Source: Pandoraea thiooxydans (GTDB taxonomy: Bacteria > Pseudomonadota > Gammaproteobacteria > Burkholderiales > Burkholderiaceae). From it: a DNA stretch of 64,000 nt. Under the pieces are notes generated by a model that was not told the origin of the DNA, did no database searches, and saw nothing but the letters and a program-made list of their open reading frames with translations. The position numbers were made by a program, and so were the translations under genes. The first letter of the stretch is position 1. Each line of letters begins with the position of its first letter. Below are positions 35,906-43,828 of this stretch, in pieces. Where the stretch lies: positions 2,356,001-2,420,000 of the forward strand of contig NZ_CP014839.1 of assembly GCF_001931675.1 (NCBI RefSeq). The letters are read 5' to 3'.

Positions 35906-37321
35906 TTACAGCGAGTAGTACATGTCGAACTCGATCGGATGCGTGGTCATGCGGAACCGGGTCACTTCTTCCATCTTCAACTCGGTGTACGCATCGAGCA
36001 TCGCGTCGGTGAACACGCCACCGCGCGTCAGGAACTCGCGGTCTTCCTGCAGGTACTCCAACGCCTGTTCGAGGCTGGCGCACACGGTCGGGATCTTGGC
36101 ATCCTCTTCCGGCGGCAGGTCGTACAGATTCTTGTCGGCGGCTTCGCCCGGGTGAATCTTGTTCTGCACGCCGTCCAGGCCGGCCATCAGCATGGCCGAG
36201 AATGCCAGGTACGGGTTGGCCATCGGGTCCGGGAAGCGCGCTTCGATGCGGCGGCCCTTCGGGTTGGCAACGTACGGAATGCGGATCGAGGCCGAGCGGT
36301 TGCGAGCCGAGTAGGCCAGCTTGACCGGTGCTTCGAAGCCCGGCACCAGACGCTTGTACGAGTTGGTGGTCGGGTTGGTCAGCGCGTTCAGCGCGCGAGC
36401 ATGCTTGATGATGCCGCCGATGTAGTACAGCGCGAAGTCAGACAGGCCGCCGTAGCCATTGCCGGCGAACAGGTTTTGGCCGTCTTTCCATACCGATTGG
36501 TGGATGTGCATGCCCGAGCCGTTGTCGCCGACGATCGGCTTCGGCATGAAGGTGGCGGTCTTGCCGTAGCTGTGCGCCACGTTTTGCACCACGTACTTCA
36601 GAATCTGCGTCCAGTCGGCGCGCTGCACCAGCGTGGAGAACTTGGTGCCGATTTCATTTTGGCCCTGGCCCGCGACTTCGTGGTGGTGCACTTCGACCGG
36701 CACGCCCAGTTGTTCGAGCAACAGGCACATTTCCGAGCGCATGTCCTGGAAGGTGTCGACCGGAGCGACCGGGAAGTAGCCGCCCTTGACGCCCGGGCGA
36801 TGGCCGGAGTTGCCGCTGTCGAATTCCTTGGAGGAAGACCACGGTGCTTCTTCCGAGTGCACGGTGACCGAGCAGCCGGACATATCGACGTGCCAGTTCA
36901 CGGCGTCGAAAATGAAGAATTCGGGTTCCGGGCCGAAGAAGGCGGTGTCGCCCAGGCCGGTGCTCTTGAGGTAGGCTTCGGCGCGCTTGGCGATCGAGCG
37001 CGGATCGCGGTCATAACCCTTGCCGTCGGAAGGCTCGACCACGTCGCAGGTCAGCACCAGCGTGTTTTCTTCGTAGAACGGGTCGATATAGGCGGTGTTC
37101 GGATCCGGCACCAGCAGCATGTCGGAGGCTTCGATGCCCTTCCAGCCGGCGATCGAGGAGCCGTCGAAAGCGTGCCCGCCGTCGAACTTGCCCTCGTCGA
37201 ATGCCGACAGCGGCACGGATACGTGCTGCTCTTTACCTTTGGTGTCGGTGAAACGGAAGTCGACGAATTTGACGTCTTCCTCTTTCACCAACTTCATTAC
37301 GTCTGCCACAGACTTGCTCAT
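35906..37321 (-). CDS. glnA: Glutamine synthetase type I
   Basis: The 471-residue dodecameric glutamine synthetase that forms glutamine from glutamate, ammonia and ATP. The family signatures [17 protein letters not shown] and the ATP-binding [16 protein letters not shown] are present. The adenylylation tyrosine appears in [11 protein letters not shown], so GlnE-type control is expected. Length and start are normal. It begins the glnA-ntrB-ntrC operon and is preceded by a sigma-54 promoter and NtrC-like sites. Confidence 0.97.
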   Translation of the reverse strand: MSKSVADVMKLVKEEDVKFVDFRFTDTKGKEQHVSVPLSAFDEGKFDGGHAFDGSSIAGWKGIEASDMLLVPDPNTAYIDPFYEENTLVLTCDVVEPSDGKGYDRDPRSIAKRAEAYLKSTGLGDTAFFGPEPEFFIFDAVNWHVDMSGCSVTVHSEEAPWSSSKEFDSGNSGHRPGVKGGYFPVAPVDTFQDMRSEMCLLLEQLGVPVEVHHHEVAGQGQNEIGTKFSTLVQRADWTQILKYVVQNVAHSYGKTATFMPKPIVGDNGSGMHIHQSVWKDGQNLFAGNGYGGLSDFALYYIGGIIKHARALNALTNPTTNSYKRLVPGFEAPVKLAYSARNRSASIRIPYVANPKGRRIEARFPDPMANPYLAFSAMLMAGLDGVQNKIHPGEAADKNLYDLPPEEDAKIPTVCASLEQALEYLQEDREFLTRGGVFTDAMLDAYTELKMEEVTRFRMTTHPIEFDMYYSL

Positions 37322-37417
37322 GCATATCTCCCGAAAGATTCAACTTGTCACCCCGCTGGCGCATCCCAGCGAAGTGCCACATTCTAACGAACTCCGTTTG
37401 CGGATTCATCGTTATTA

Positions 37418-37433
37418 AGCAGAAAACATGCCA
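37418..37433 (-). promoter_or_regulatory. Sigma-54 promoter of glnA
   Basis: On the minus strand TGGCATGTTTTCTGCT matches the -24/-12 consensus: the GG and GC elements are exactly ten bases apart. The predicted start site is near 37407, leaving a leader of about 85 bases before glnA. Confidence 0.72.
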
Positions 37434-37541
37434 CATCGCTTTTTCTGCCGCAGAGCCCGCGCGCGCGCAGGATGCCACGGAGGATCGGACTCTGTCATTA
37501 TGGATGAAAATCCCCATTTTGATGCATGCCCACCGCAAAAA

Positions 37542-37586
37542 ATCACCAATATGGTGCGCATCGCAAAAATGCTCGCTTTTGGTGCA
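37542..37586 (-). promoter_or_regulatory. Two NtrC-like enhancer sites upstream of glnA
   Basis: Two 17-bp dyads resemble the NtrC site TGCACC-N4-TGGTGCA. One is at 37542-37558 (minus strand CGCACC-ATAT-TGGTGAT). The other is at 37570-37586 (plus strand TGCTCG-CTTT-TGGTGCA). Their centres are 28 bp apart and about 145 and 170 bp upstream of the predicted start site, a normal enhancer position. Confidence 0.65.
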
Positions 37587-37670
37587 ATCGGGCCGGGCTA
37601 CGCCCGTCTCTGGCGAATTGCGGTCACACCCCATAGAATGAACGACCATTACCCGAGCGAACGCAATCCC

Positions 37671-38135
37671 ATGACGACATCTACCGAAATCTACTCGCAA
37701 GCCGATCAACGGCGCCAAAGCGGCAACCTGCCATATGCCGGCGCGGTCACGCCCGAGGAGGCCGCGACACTGCTGCAACTCGACCCCGAGGCTCGACTCG
37801 TCGACGTGCGCACTCGCGCCGAACTCGACTGGGTGGGCCGGCCGCAAATTGCCGACGACAGATACATTCATATCGAATGGATCCGCTACCCTGGCAGCGT
37901 GCCCAATGCACAGTTCCTGGAGCAGTTGCGTGCCCAGGTCGCACCCAACGCACCGCTGCTGTTCCTGTGCCGCAGCGCGGCGCGCTCGAAGGTCGCAGCC
38001 AAGCTCGCCACCGAGAACGGCTTCAGCAAGGCCTATGACATTCTCGAGGGTTTCGAGGGCGATAAAAACAGCGCCGGCCACCGCAAAACGGTATCCGGCT
38101 GGTGCCATCGAGGCTTGCCCTGGATTGGGGCATAA
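37671..38135 (+). CDS. Rhodanese-like domain protein
   Basis: A 154-residue single-domain rhodanese. It shows LVDVRTRAELDWVGRP and the active-site loop LFLCRSAARS with the catalytic cysteine near residue 103, followed by AYDILEGFEGD. The family transfers sulfane sulfur or serves in redox and sulfur signalling. ATG at 37671 or 37638 could start it; the shorter form is used here. It is divergent from glnA, sharing the region with the NtrC-like sites. The LysE-family gene follows 49 bp later. Confidence 0.85.
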   Translation: MTTSTEIYSQADQRRQSGNLPYAGAVTPEEAATLLQLDPEARLVDVRTRAELDWVGRPQIADDRYIHIEWIRYPGSVPNAQFLEQLRAQVAPNAPLLFLCRSAARSKVAAKLATENGFSKAYDILEGFEGDKNSAGHRKTVSGWCHRGLPWIGA

Positions 38136-38184
38136 GACCGGCGCGCCCGCTGCGGCATCGCACCCGCCCGATAAGGAGTTTTTG

Positions 38185-38805
38185 ATGAGTCTTGCGAGCT
38201 TGATGACTTTCGCGCTGGCGCTGCTGGTCGCCGCCGGCGCGCCCGGCCCCGGCATCGCCGCCATCGTGGCACGCGTGCTGGGACGAGGCACGCAGGGCGC
38301 GATCGCTTTCACCGCCGGCATGGCCATCGGCGACGTCGTCTGGCTGACCTGCGCTGTGCTTGGGGTGGCCGCACTGGCGCAGTCGTTCAGCGAAGTCTTC
38401 CTGGCGGTCAAATACGCGGGCGCGCTCTACCTGCTTTATCTCGCCTGGAAAATGTGGACCTCGCCAGTCACCACGCAGGAGGTGACGCAGCAGGCGCAGC
38501 CGCCTCGCGAGCGCCCGTCCAGACTGTTTCTCGGCGGACTGTCGGTGACCCTGGGCAATCCGAAGGTCGTGATCTTTTATCTGGCGCTGCTCCCCAATCT
38601 GCTTGACCTGCGTCACATCACGCCGCTCGGATACGCCGAAGTCGTCGGTATCACGCTGGCGATTCTCGCCGTGGTGTTCGGCGCCTACATTCTTCTCGCG
38701 GCCCGCGCCCGCAAGCTCCTGGCCTCGCGGCGCGCGATGAAACTCCTCAACCGCTCGACTGGCGTGGTGATGGCGGGCGCCGCGGTGATGGTCGCGACCC
38801 GCTGA
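38185..38805 (+). CDS. LysE/RhtB-family amino acid exporter
   Basis: A 206-residue inner-membrane protein with six predicted helices. The N-terminal AGAPGPGIAAIVARVLGRG contains the family's Pro-Gly-Pro motif, followed by GDVVWL, YAGALYLLYLAWKMW and GNPKVVIFYLALLP. The family exports amino acids and related metabolites. AGGAG at 38174-38178 lies 6 nt before the ATG and decides the start, although the frame is open further upstream. A strong terminator follows. Confidence 0.88.
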   Translation: MSLASLMTFALALLVAAGAPGPGIAAIVARVLGRGTQGAIAFTAGMAIGDVVWLTCAVLGVAALAQSFSEVFLAVKYAGALYLLYLAWKMWTSPVTTQEVTQQAQPPRERPSRLFLGGLSVTLGNPKVVIFYLALLPNLLDLRHITPLGYAEVVGITLAILAVVFGAYILLAARARKLLASRRAMKLLNRSTGVVMAGAAVMVATR

Positions 38806-38825
38806 CAACCTCCTCCGCCTGCCCG

Positions 38826-38859
38826 CGCCGCCGAGACCTGCCATCGGCGGCGTTTTTTT
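38826..38859 (+). terminator. Rho-independent terminator after the LysE-family gene
   Basis: CGCCGCCGA (38826-38834) pairs perfectly with TCGGCGGCG (38844-38852), followed by seven T residues. It lies 20 bp after the exporter stop. Confidence 0.9.
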
Positions 38860-38994
38860 GGCTGCATTATTGCGATTCGAACAATAATTTATTTAATCAA
38901 TCGCTATTTTTCATCAATAGCCTAGGGAATACACTGATTCCTGTCAGCGGTGCCAAGATCGCATCGCTCCTAACCAGTTAGACAGGAGTCAAAA

Positions 38995-39294
38995 ATGAAA
39001 CGTCTTACCCTTGCATCCGCCCTTGTATCACTCACGCTGGCTGCCGCTGCCGTGCCGGCCTTCGCCAGCGACGCTTATCCCGATGGCTCGCAACTGGCCT
39101 GGGTGCTCCAAACCAGCAGCGTGACCCGCGCGCAGGTTCGCGCCGAGCTGGTGCAGGCCGAACAGCAAGGCCTGCTGCTGCAAACCGACACGGTCTACCC
39201 GAAGCTTGCCGATCCGGTCAGCACGAAGACTCGCGCCCAGGTCGAGCAGGAACTCGTCGGCTACACGCCGGCGCCGTTCTATCGCGGTCAATAA
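38995..39294 (+). CDS. DUF4148 small secreted protein
   Basis: A 99-residue protein with a cleavable signal peptide (about residues 1-24, ending PAFAS) and a DUF4148 domain (TRAQVRAELVQAEQQGL and a second TRAQVEQELVG). Members are numerous in Burkholderiaceae; their role is unknown, with a periplasmic stress function often suggested. AGGAG lies 6 nt before the ATG. An AT-rich promoter region lies upstream after the preceding terminator. Confidence 0.88.
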   Translation: MKRLTLASALVSLTLAAAAVPAFASDAYPDGSQLAWVLQTSSVTRAQVRAELVQAEQQGLLLQTDTVYPKLADPVSTKTRAQVEQELVGYTPAPFYRGQ

Positions 39295-39483
39295 TCGCCT
39301 CGAACGCCGGACGGACGGGGTGCCTAAGCATCCCGCCCATGCCAACAACGCCGGCGTGACGACGGGCGCAGCCAGCCCGCGCCCGTCGTCAGCCGAACCC
39401 GATATGTCAGGGCCTGCGGCAACAGCTCCCCTTGCACAGCCCTCTCCTGTCTCCGTGCGCTTCCCCGAGCGCATGGGACCTTG

Positions 39484-39510
39484 CCCACCGCACGCGCGGT
39501 GGGTTTTTTT
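39484..39510 (+). terminator. Rho-independent terminator upstream of the 80-residue ORF
   Basis: CCCACCGC (39484-39491), a 4-nt loop and GCGGTGGG (39496-39503) are followed by seven T residues. No gene other than the DUF4148 gene (stop 39294) precedes it, so it probably ends that transcript after a 190-nt trailer. The trailer itself shows no ORF worth calling. Confidence 0.88.
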
Positions 39511-39587
39511 GCTCCACCCTGCCCAGCCGTGGCGCCCTGAGGCCGTGCTAGCATACGCGGTTATTCCTTACCGGATCGGAGTCTCGC

Positions 39588-39830
39588 GTGAGCCAAATTG
39601 AATTCGACATCGAATGGACCGAGCGCGCCTCGAAGAAAATCGAGCGCCTGCTGCCCAAGGGCACGCCGATCGGACTGCCGCCGATCGAATGCCTGCCGAT
39701 GGAGGGCGACGTCCTGTTCCTCGGCGGCAAAGAAAAGAAACAGCCTTTCGTCGTGGTCGAACGTCAGTACCACCATGAAAGCGACGACGACTGGACCATC
39801 GTCCTGATCCTCGATCTGCCCGAGGCCTGA
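39588..39830 (+). CDS. Conserved hypothetical protein, 80 residues
   Basis: A short acidic protein starting at GTG (FDIEWTERASKKIERLLPKG). It has no signal peptide or membrane segment; charged helices at the start and a beta-rich C-terminal half (DVLFLGGKEKKQPFVVVER, WTIVLILDLPEA) are predicted by eye. The codon pattern is that of the core genome. No function can be assigned; confidence is in the gene being real, not in its role. Confidence 0.65.
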   Translation: MSQIEFDIEWTERASKKIERLLPKGTPIGLPPIECLPMEGDVLFLGGKEKKQPFVVVERQYHHESDDDWTIVLILDLPEA

Positions 39831-39926
39831 CGCGCCGCCACCGTGCCGCATCTCGGGGTTAACCTGCGATGCGCGCCCAATTTCGCCTGGCCTATACTGA
39901 AAACGTCATATAAGCAGGAGACGGCC

Positions 39927-40109
39927 ATGCTCACCTTGACCAATGCTCACCTTATTTTGATGTTTGCTCTCGCGGCGCTCGGCGGCGTACTCGCCGGCAC
40001 CCGGCCCTGCCCGCTCTCGCTCATCAAGATCGGCCTGCGCGCCATCGGCATCGTCGCCGGCGCGATCCTCGCGGTGCTCGCTCTCGAGATGCTGCCCGTA
40101 TTGCTTTGA
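39927..40109 (+). CDS. Small membrane protein, 60 residues
   Basis: A 60-residue protein with two hydrophobic segments (LILMFALAALGGVLAG and AIGIVAGAILAVLALEMLPV) joined by a short basic turn. AGGAG at 39916-39920 lies 6 nt before the ATG, which supports translation. No family is recognised. It sits alone between the 80-residue ORF and tRNA-Lys. Confidence 0.6.
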   Translation: MLTLTNAHLILMFALAALGGVLAGTRPCPLSLIKIGLRAIGIVAGAILAVLALEMLPVLL

Positions 40110-40187
40110 ATCCTGGCCGGCATCGGCCGGCAAATACCGTCGCGATGCCGCGCCATCGGAACGGCGCATCAAAAATCACCGGCACTA

Positions 40188-40216
40188 TTGACCGCCTCAA
40201 AAAACCCCGGTAAGAT
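40188..40216 (+). promoter_or_regulatory. Sigma-70 promoter of tRNA-Lys
   Basis: TTGACC (40188-40193) and TAAGAT (40211-40216) are separated by exactly 17 bp. The predicted start site is 6-8 nt upstream of the mature tRNA 5' end. Confidence 0.8.
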
Positions 40217-40229
40217 TGCGGGCTCAGTT

Positions 40230-40305
40230 GGGGCGTTAGCTCAGTTGGTAGAGCAGCGGACTCTTAATCCGTAGGTCGAGTGTTCGAGCCACTCACGCCC
40301 CACCA
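40230..40305 (+). tRNA. tRNA-Lys (anticodon CTT)
   Basis: A 76-nt cloverleaf. The acceptor stem GGGGCGT pairs with ACGCCCC. The anticodon loop CTCTTAA gives anticodon CTT, the T arm has GTTCGAGC and CCA is encoded. Its 3' part (40258-40305) is duplicated exactly at 51079-51126. It is the insertion site of the genomic island; the island copy keeps the gene intact. Confidence 0.97.
40258..40305 (+). repeat. Island attachment repeat, left copy (attL)
   Basis: A 48-bp sequence covering the anticodon arm to the CCA end of tRNA-Lys, identical to 51079-51126. Identity stops at both edges of the repeat, as expected for a site-specific recombination core. Confidence 0.9.
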
Positions 40306-40313
40306 AAGAATTC

Positions 40314-40344
40314 AAGGGCTTAGCAGCGATGCTAAGCCCTTTTT
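40314..40344 (+). terminator. Terminator after tRNA-Lys, island-borne
   Basis: AAGGGCTTAGCA (40314-40325) pairs fully with 40330-40341 around a GCGA loop, followed by T residues. It lies just inside the island and ends the tRNA transcript. The terminator originally behind the tRNA is probably the one at 51133. Confidence 0.85.
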
Positions 40345-41047
40345 CTTTGCTCTCGCGGGCTCGATTTTAGACATTGTCTAATATTCGAATTTGGCACTCC
40401 GTGGACTATCGTCGAGCGTCAAAACTTCCCCTTCCGCGCTGACGGCCGCCATGTCACGCATGCGCCCGCCTGCCAAGCGATTCACGTGCTCCCGCGCCTG
40501 GGTATCCGAACGCTGCCTTCGGGGCCTTACTGACGCGAATCGACCTGCTATAAATCAATGCCTTACGCAACTCGCAAGCCTCAAAACCAAGGCTGCACAG
40601 GTTCAATCAAGTCCATTCCATCGCACGCCAGCTGCAATTTAGCCGCAGGCCGGGCGTCATCTACCTGACTGTCGAATTGGCGGCAATTTGCCGTACCCGA
40701 GGCCGTGGCGCCAGGTACCCGGCGAGACGGCTACTGACCTTCAAAAATCCCACTCGCCGCCGTTTCGCAATAGTACCCGCCTGCTACGTCTTCATCCTCG
40801 GCCCGACAATATCCTTTCAACACTCCTAACGTATCGCTGAATTAAACTTTCAATTACCTCGGCAAAATCGCTGCCGGTACTGACGGGCTCGCTCGCAGTT
40901 GCTCCCTTGACAGCGTCATTCCAAGGTGATTAAGTATCGCCAACGACAAACTTAGACCAACGACGGCACGCGCAACAAGCACTATCTATCTACACCCCGG
41001 AAACGCGCCTCGTCGGTTACAACCACACTTCGTGGGACGGGGATATC
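40345..41047. other. Gene-poor left end of the island with a 15-bp palindrome
   Basis: About 700 bp without a convincing gene. TTAGACATTGTCTAA at 40367-40381 is a perfect inverted repeat (7-bp arms, 1-nt centre) close to the attachment repeat, a possible recombinase arm or repressor site. A minus-strand open stretch ending at the TAG beside 40381 reads REHVNRLAGGRMRDMAA and may be a gene remnant, but I cannot identify it. No integrase motif was found. Confidence 0.45.
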
Positions 41048-42118
41048 ATGCCAGACAGCTATGAGTTGGATTTTTTGGCCGTCGAGACGGATAAAAGTGG
41101 CGATGCAATTACCATTCGCTACGTCATCGATGGAATCGCCGGGGTGCACGTTGTAGACGGTGGTTACATCGATACTGGCGACACAATTATCGATCACATC
41201 AATACGCATTACGGTGTAACGCATGTTGACCACGTGATTCTAACTCACCCCGACCAAGACCACGCCAACGGCCTTCGAAAAGTCTTAGAAACACTTAGCG
41301 TTGGGACCTTATGGATAAACCGACCTTGGATATACGCAGAGCGCCTGCTTCCAAGGTTTGAAACATACACATCCGCTGAAGCGCTCCGCCGCAAATTACG
41401 CTCCACATATTCCGCCACGGCAGCACTGGAGGATATCGCAATAGAAAAAAACATTCCAATTCGCGATCCATTGCAAGGCGCAACAATAGGACCATTCCAT
41501 GTATTGGCCCCGTCTCTTAACAGATACTTAGATCTTGTTGTGCATTCCGAAAAGACGCCGGAAGCGGCGCAGGAAAGCACACTTGCGACAATCTTCGACG
41601 GCTTTTTCAAGGCGGCAAAGTCCATAGCAAATTTCATTAAGGGCGCATGGGGCGATGAGAATTTTCCCGAGGATGGCACGAGCAATGAAAATGAAATGAG
41701 CGTCGTTCAGTTCGCTGAAATTAATGGAAAGCGCATACTACTCACCGGCGACGCGGGGCGAGACGCACTTAATGAAGCAGCAGATTACGCACCTACCATC
41801 GGACTAACGCTCCCCGGTGTCTACGAATTTCAGGTTCCTCACCATGGCGGGAGACACAATGTAAGCACGGAGGTCCTCGACCGCTGGCTCGGTCCGCGAC
41901 TTGAGGACCAGCCGGAGAAGACAACATGGCGAGCGGTCTGCAGTTCGGCCAAGGCTGACGAGCATCATCCGCGTAAGGTCGTGATACGGGCTATGGTCCA
42001 TAGAGGCGCATGGTTTGGAGCTACAGAGGGTCGCTCAATTCTCCTGTCCAGCGGCATCACTCGCGAGGGATGGACCTCCATTCCTCAAATCGATTACCCC
42101 CCGGAATTTGAGGAATAA
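41048..42118 (+). CDS. ComEC-type metallo-beta-lactamase-fold hydrolase
   Basis: A 356-residue soluble protein of the MBL fold. The metal motif THPDQDHANG (His67, Asp69, Asp71, His72) matches the ComEC/Rec2 nuclease-like branch, where Asp replaces the second His. ILLTGDAGRDAL and FQVPHHGGRHN are the later ligand motifs. There is no ComEC membrane channel. GGGG lies about 6 nt before the ATG. The gene ends 6 bp before a membrane-protein gene, so the two form an operon. Codon use is poorer in G/C-ending codons than the flanks. Nuclease, phosphodiesterase or lipid hydrolase activity is possible. Confidence 0.82.
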   Translation: MPDSYELDFLAVETDKSGDAITIRYVIDGIAGVHVVDGGYIDTGDTIIDHINTHYGVTHVDHVILTHPDQDHANGLRKVLETLSVGTLWINRPWIYAERLLPRFETYTSAEALRRKLRSTYSATAALEDIAIEKNIPIRDPLQGATIGPFHVLAPSLNRYLDLVVHSEKTPEAAQESTLATIFDGFFKAAKSIANFIKGAWGDENFPEDGTSNENEMSVVQFAEINGKRILLTGDAGRDALNEAADYAPTIGLTLPGVYEFQVPHHGGRHNVSTEVLDRWLGPRLEDQPEKTTWRAVCSSAKADEHHPRKVVIRAMVHRGAWFGATEGRSILLSSGITREGWTSIPQIDYPPEFEE

Positions 42119-42124
42119 CTATTC

Positions 42125-42931
42125 ATGGCGCTAGGTGCCCTAATCGAGCAGATTCGCGACCCTTATCAGCAAAAGGCTCGTGTTTTTCCCGGATTATTGA
42201 CTGTGCTCCCGCTATGTGTCCCATTGCTATGGCTGCTGGGGCCGCACAACCCTCTGCTTACAGCACTACTAACCTTGCTTACGAGTTGCGGGGCAATATA
42301 CGGTTTAGCTAGCGTAGCTCGTGGTCGCGGAAAAAGGCTCGAAGAGAAGTTACTGCTTCGATGGGGGGGAATGCCAACAACAATACTTTTGAGGCATCGC
42401 GACACATTCCTCGACGACTACACTAAAAATCGTTACCGTGCCGCGATAAAGGCTAAGCTTGGCGTTGATCTTCCGACGGCACAAGATGAGGCGCAAGATC
42501 CGGCTGCCGCAGACCGCTTATACAGTGGGGTTACGCGGCACTTGAGAGAGCTCACCCGCGGCAAAGAACACTCTCTGCTTTTGAAAGAGAACATCGCGTA
42601 CGGCTTTCATAGAAACATGCTCGCAATGAAACCTCTTGGAGTGTCCACGAGTCTTGTGGGTATAGCAGTCGGGCTATTCCTTAGCGAGACCCTTCAATTC
42701 TCCCCATTTCGCATACACCCGGGAAAATTGCTGTCCCCGGGGGCGGTCGGTGGAATCACGCTCTTCGTCGCGACGGCGGTTTTGATATCTTGGATGTACT
42801 TCACCGAGGCGCACCTGAAACGCATCGGATACGTGTATGCAGAACGGCTCTTTGAATCAATTGCAGGACTTCAGTCGCGGCGCGCCCGCAGCAAGGCGAC
42901 AGCGCCGGCAGCAAAGTCGACAGAAGTTTGA
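42125..42931 (+). CDS. Multi-pass membrane protein paired with the MBL-fold protein
   Basis: A 268-residue protein. Two hydrophobic segments near the N-terminus (FPGLLTVLPLCVPLLWLL and LLTALLTLLTSCGAIYGLA) are followed by a cytoplasmic loop of about 110 residues rich in charge (ILLRHRDTFLDDYTKNRYRA). Two further segments (STSLVGIAVGLFLSETL and GGITLFVATAVLISWMYF) precede a basic tail. No family is recognised. The 6-bp gap after the MBL gene shows co-expression. The layout suits a membrane effector or anchor for the MBL-fold protein; this is inference. Confidence 0.72.
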   Translation: MALGALIEQIRDPYQQKARVFPGLLTVLPLCVPLLWLLGPHNPLLTALLTLLTSCGAIYGLASVARGRGKRLEEKLLLRWGGMPTTILLRHRDTFLDDYTKNRYRAAIKAKLGVDLPTAQDEAQDPAAADRLYSGVTRHLRELTRGKEHSLLLKENIAYGFHRNMLAMKPLGVSTSLVGIAVGLFLSETLQFSPFRIHPGKLLSPGAVGGITLFVATAVLISWMYFTEAHLKRIGYVYAERLFESIAGLQSRRARSKATAPAAKSTEV

Positions 42932-43242
42932 TCTGTCGCATGCTGGGTCCAGGCGCATCAAATTGCACGATTTCCGCATCGCTGGAATTGCGGAGAAGTC
43001 CGCCGTGCGAGCATCGTACAGTGTGACGACTCAATGCATCAAAACCGCGCAGTCAACACCCCACTCAGGCGGGGACGGGGACTGCGTATTTCAACACAGC
43101 TCGCGATTGGTCGCGCCTGCACGCCGACAGCGGCCCCGAAGCAGGGCCCAGTCTCACATACTGGGGGTACCGAGAACCTAAGCGTCGACGGCTAGCGCTC
43201 CCGGTCGACCGGGACCGTATGTTCCGGTAATCTTGGCCGGTG

Positions 43243-43530
43243 TCACCTTCCGGCATAAAGGAGCCGGGTATTTCCGGCATATAGGCGCCAGTAGAAGCGG
43301 GTAGGAACGAGCCCCTTGCGCGGCGAGCCCAGCGCCGCGGCGATCTCCGAGTCATCCGGTAACGGCGCATCGGGCTTGAGCCAGCCGCGTTGCTCGGCCA
43401 ACTCGCGCAGTGCAGCGAGCTTGCGTCGGCCCATGTAGCGACAGCGCGCCAGCTCGCGGTCGGAATCCCCGTGGCGAATGCGCACGAGAACCTGTCGATA
43501 GTGGTGCATCTCGATTCTCCGTCGGCTCAT
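43243..43530 (-). pseudogene. istA: istA fragment (IS21-family transposase N-terminus)
   Basis: MSRRRIEMHHYRQVLVRIR followed by GDSDRELARCRYMGRRKLAA matches the N-terminal helix-turn-helix of IS21-type IstA transposases, which are about 500 residues long. After roughly 80 codons the frame runs into the terminal repeats of the element (LYAGNTRLLYAGR), so the catalytic DDE domain and istB are deleted. The frame also has an open extension of ten codons upstream of the ATG at 43530. Confidence 0.75.
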
Positions 43531-43610
43531 CGCAGCCTCCCTTGGGGGATCACGCCCCAAAGGGTAAGCCGACGATGAACGTCACCATCGAGATGCTCGG
43601 TACCGCCCCT

Positions 43611-43710
43611 GGCTCCTATATGCCGAAAATCGGCTGGCTCCTTTATGCCGGAAACGAAGTGGCTCCTTTATGCCGGAAGCCCGGTGGCTCCTATATGGCG
43701 GAAGATGACA
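43611..43710 (+). repeat. Four tandem 25-bp repeats at the right end of the IS21 remnant
   Basis: Units start at 43611, 43636, 43661 and 43686, each beginning GGCTCCTATATG or GGCTCCTTTATG and continuing with CCGG-type sequence. They are exactly contiguous. IS21-family ends carry such repeats as transposase-binding sites. Confidence 0.8.
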
Positions 43711-43828
43711 CCGTCCCGCTCGAACAGGTCATCGTTCATTTTCCATTCAAAATTGGGCCACTTTTACCAGCTTTGGGCGGTGGTCGCCGTCGTGTTCGGT
43801 TTCCATTGTGTCTCCGCATCACGCGCCG

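Larger units (their letters stand above)
43241..43710. mobile_element. Internally deleted IS21-family element with both ends
   Basis: A 470-bp element. Both ends begin with TGTCA(C/T)CTTCCG in inverted orientation. The left end has two and the right end four copies of a 25-bp subterminal repeat (core GGCTCC-TATATGCCG and variants), the multi-site layout of IS21-family ends. Between them only the first part of istA remains. No clear target duplication was seen. It is a non-autonomous deletion derivative that IstA in trans could in principle recognise. Confidence 0.75.

Noticed and set aside
35939-37387. Long plus-strand open frame opposite glnA
   Set aside because: Antisense shadow of glnA; no recognisable motif, and glnA is unambiguous.
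40345-41047. Integrase gene or clear integrase remnant next to the tRNA
   Set aside because: No long frame and no tyrosine recombinase motif could be found on either strand; only a short unidentified minus-strand open stretch ends near 40381.
43611-43710. Four 25-bp repeats considered as a small CRISPR array
   Set aside because: Units are contiguous with no unique spacers and match the subterminal repeats at the opposite end of the IS21 remnant.
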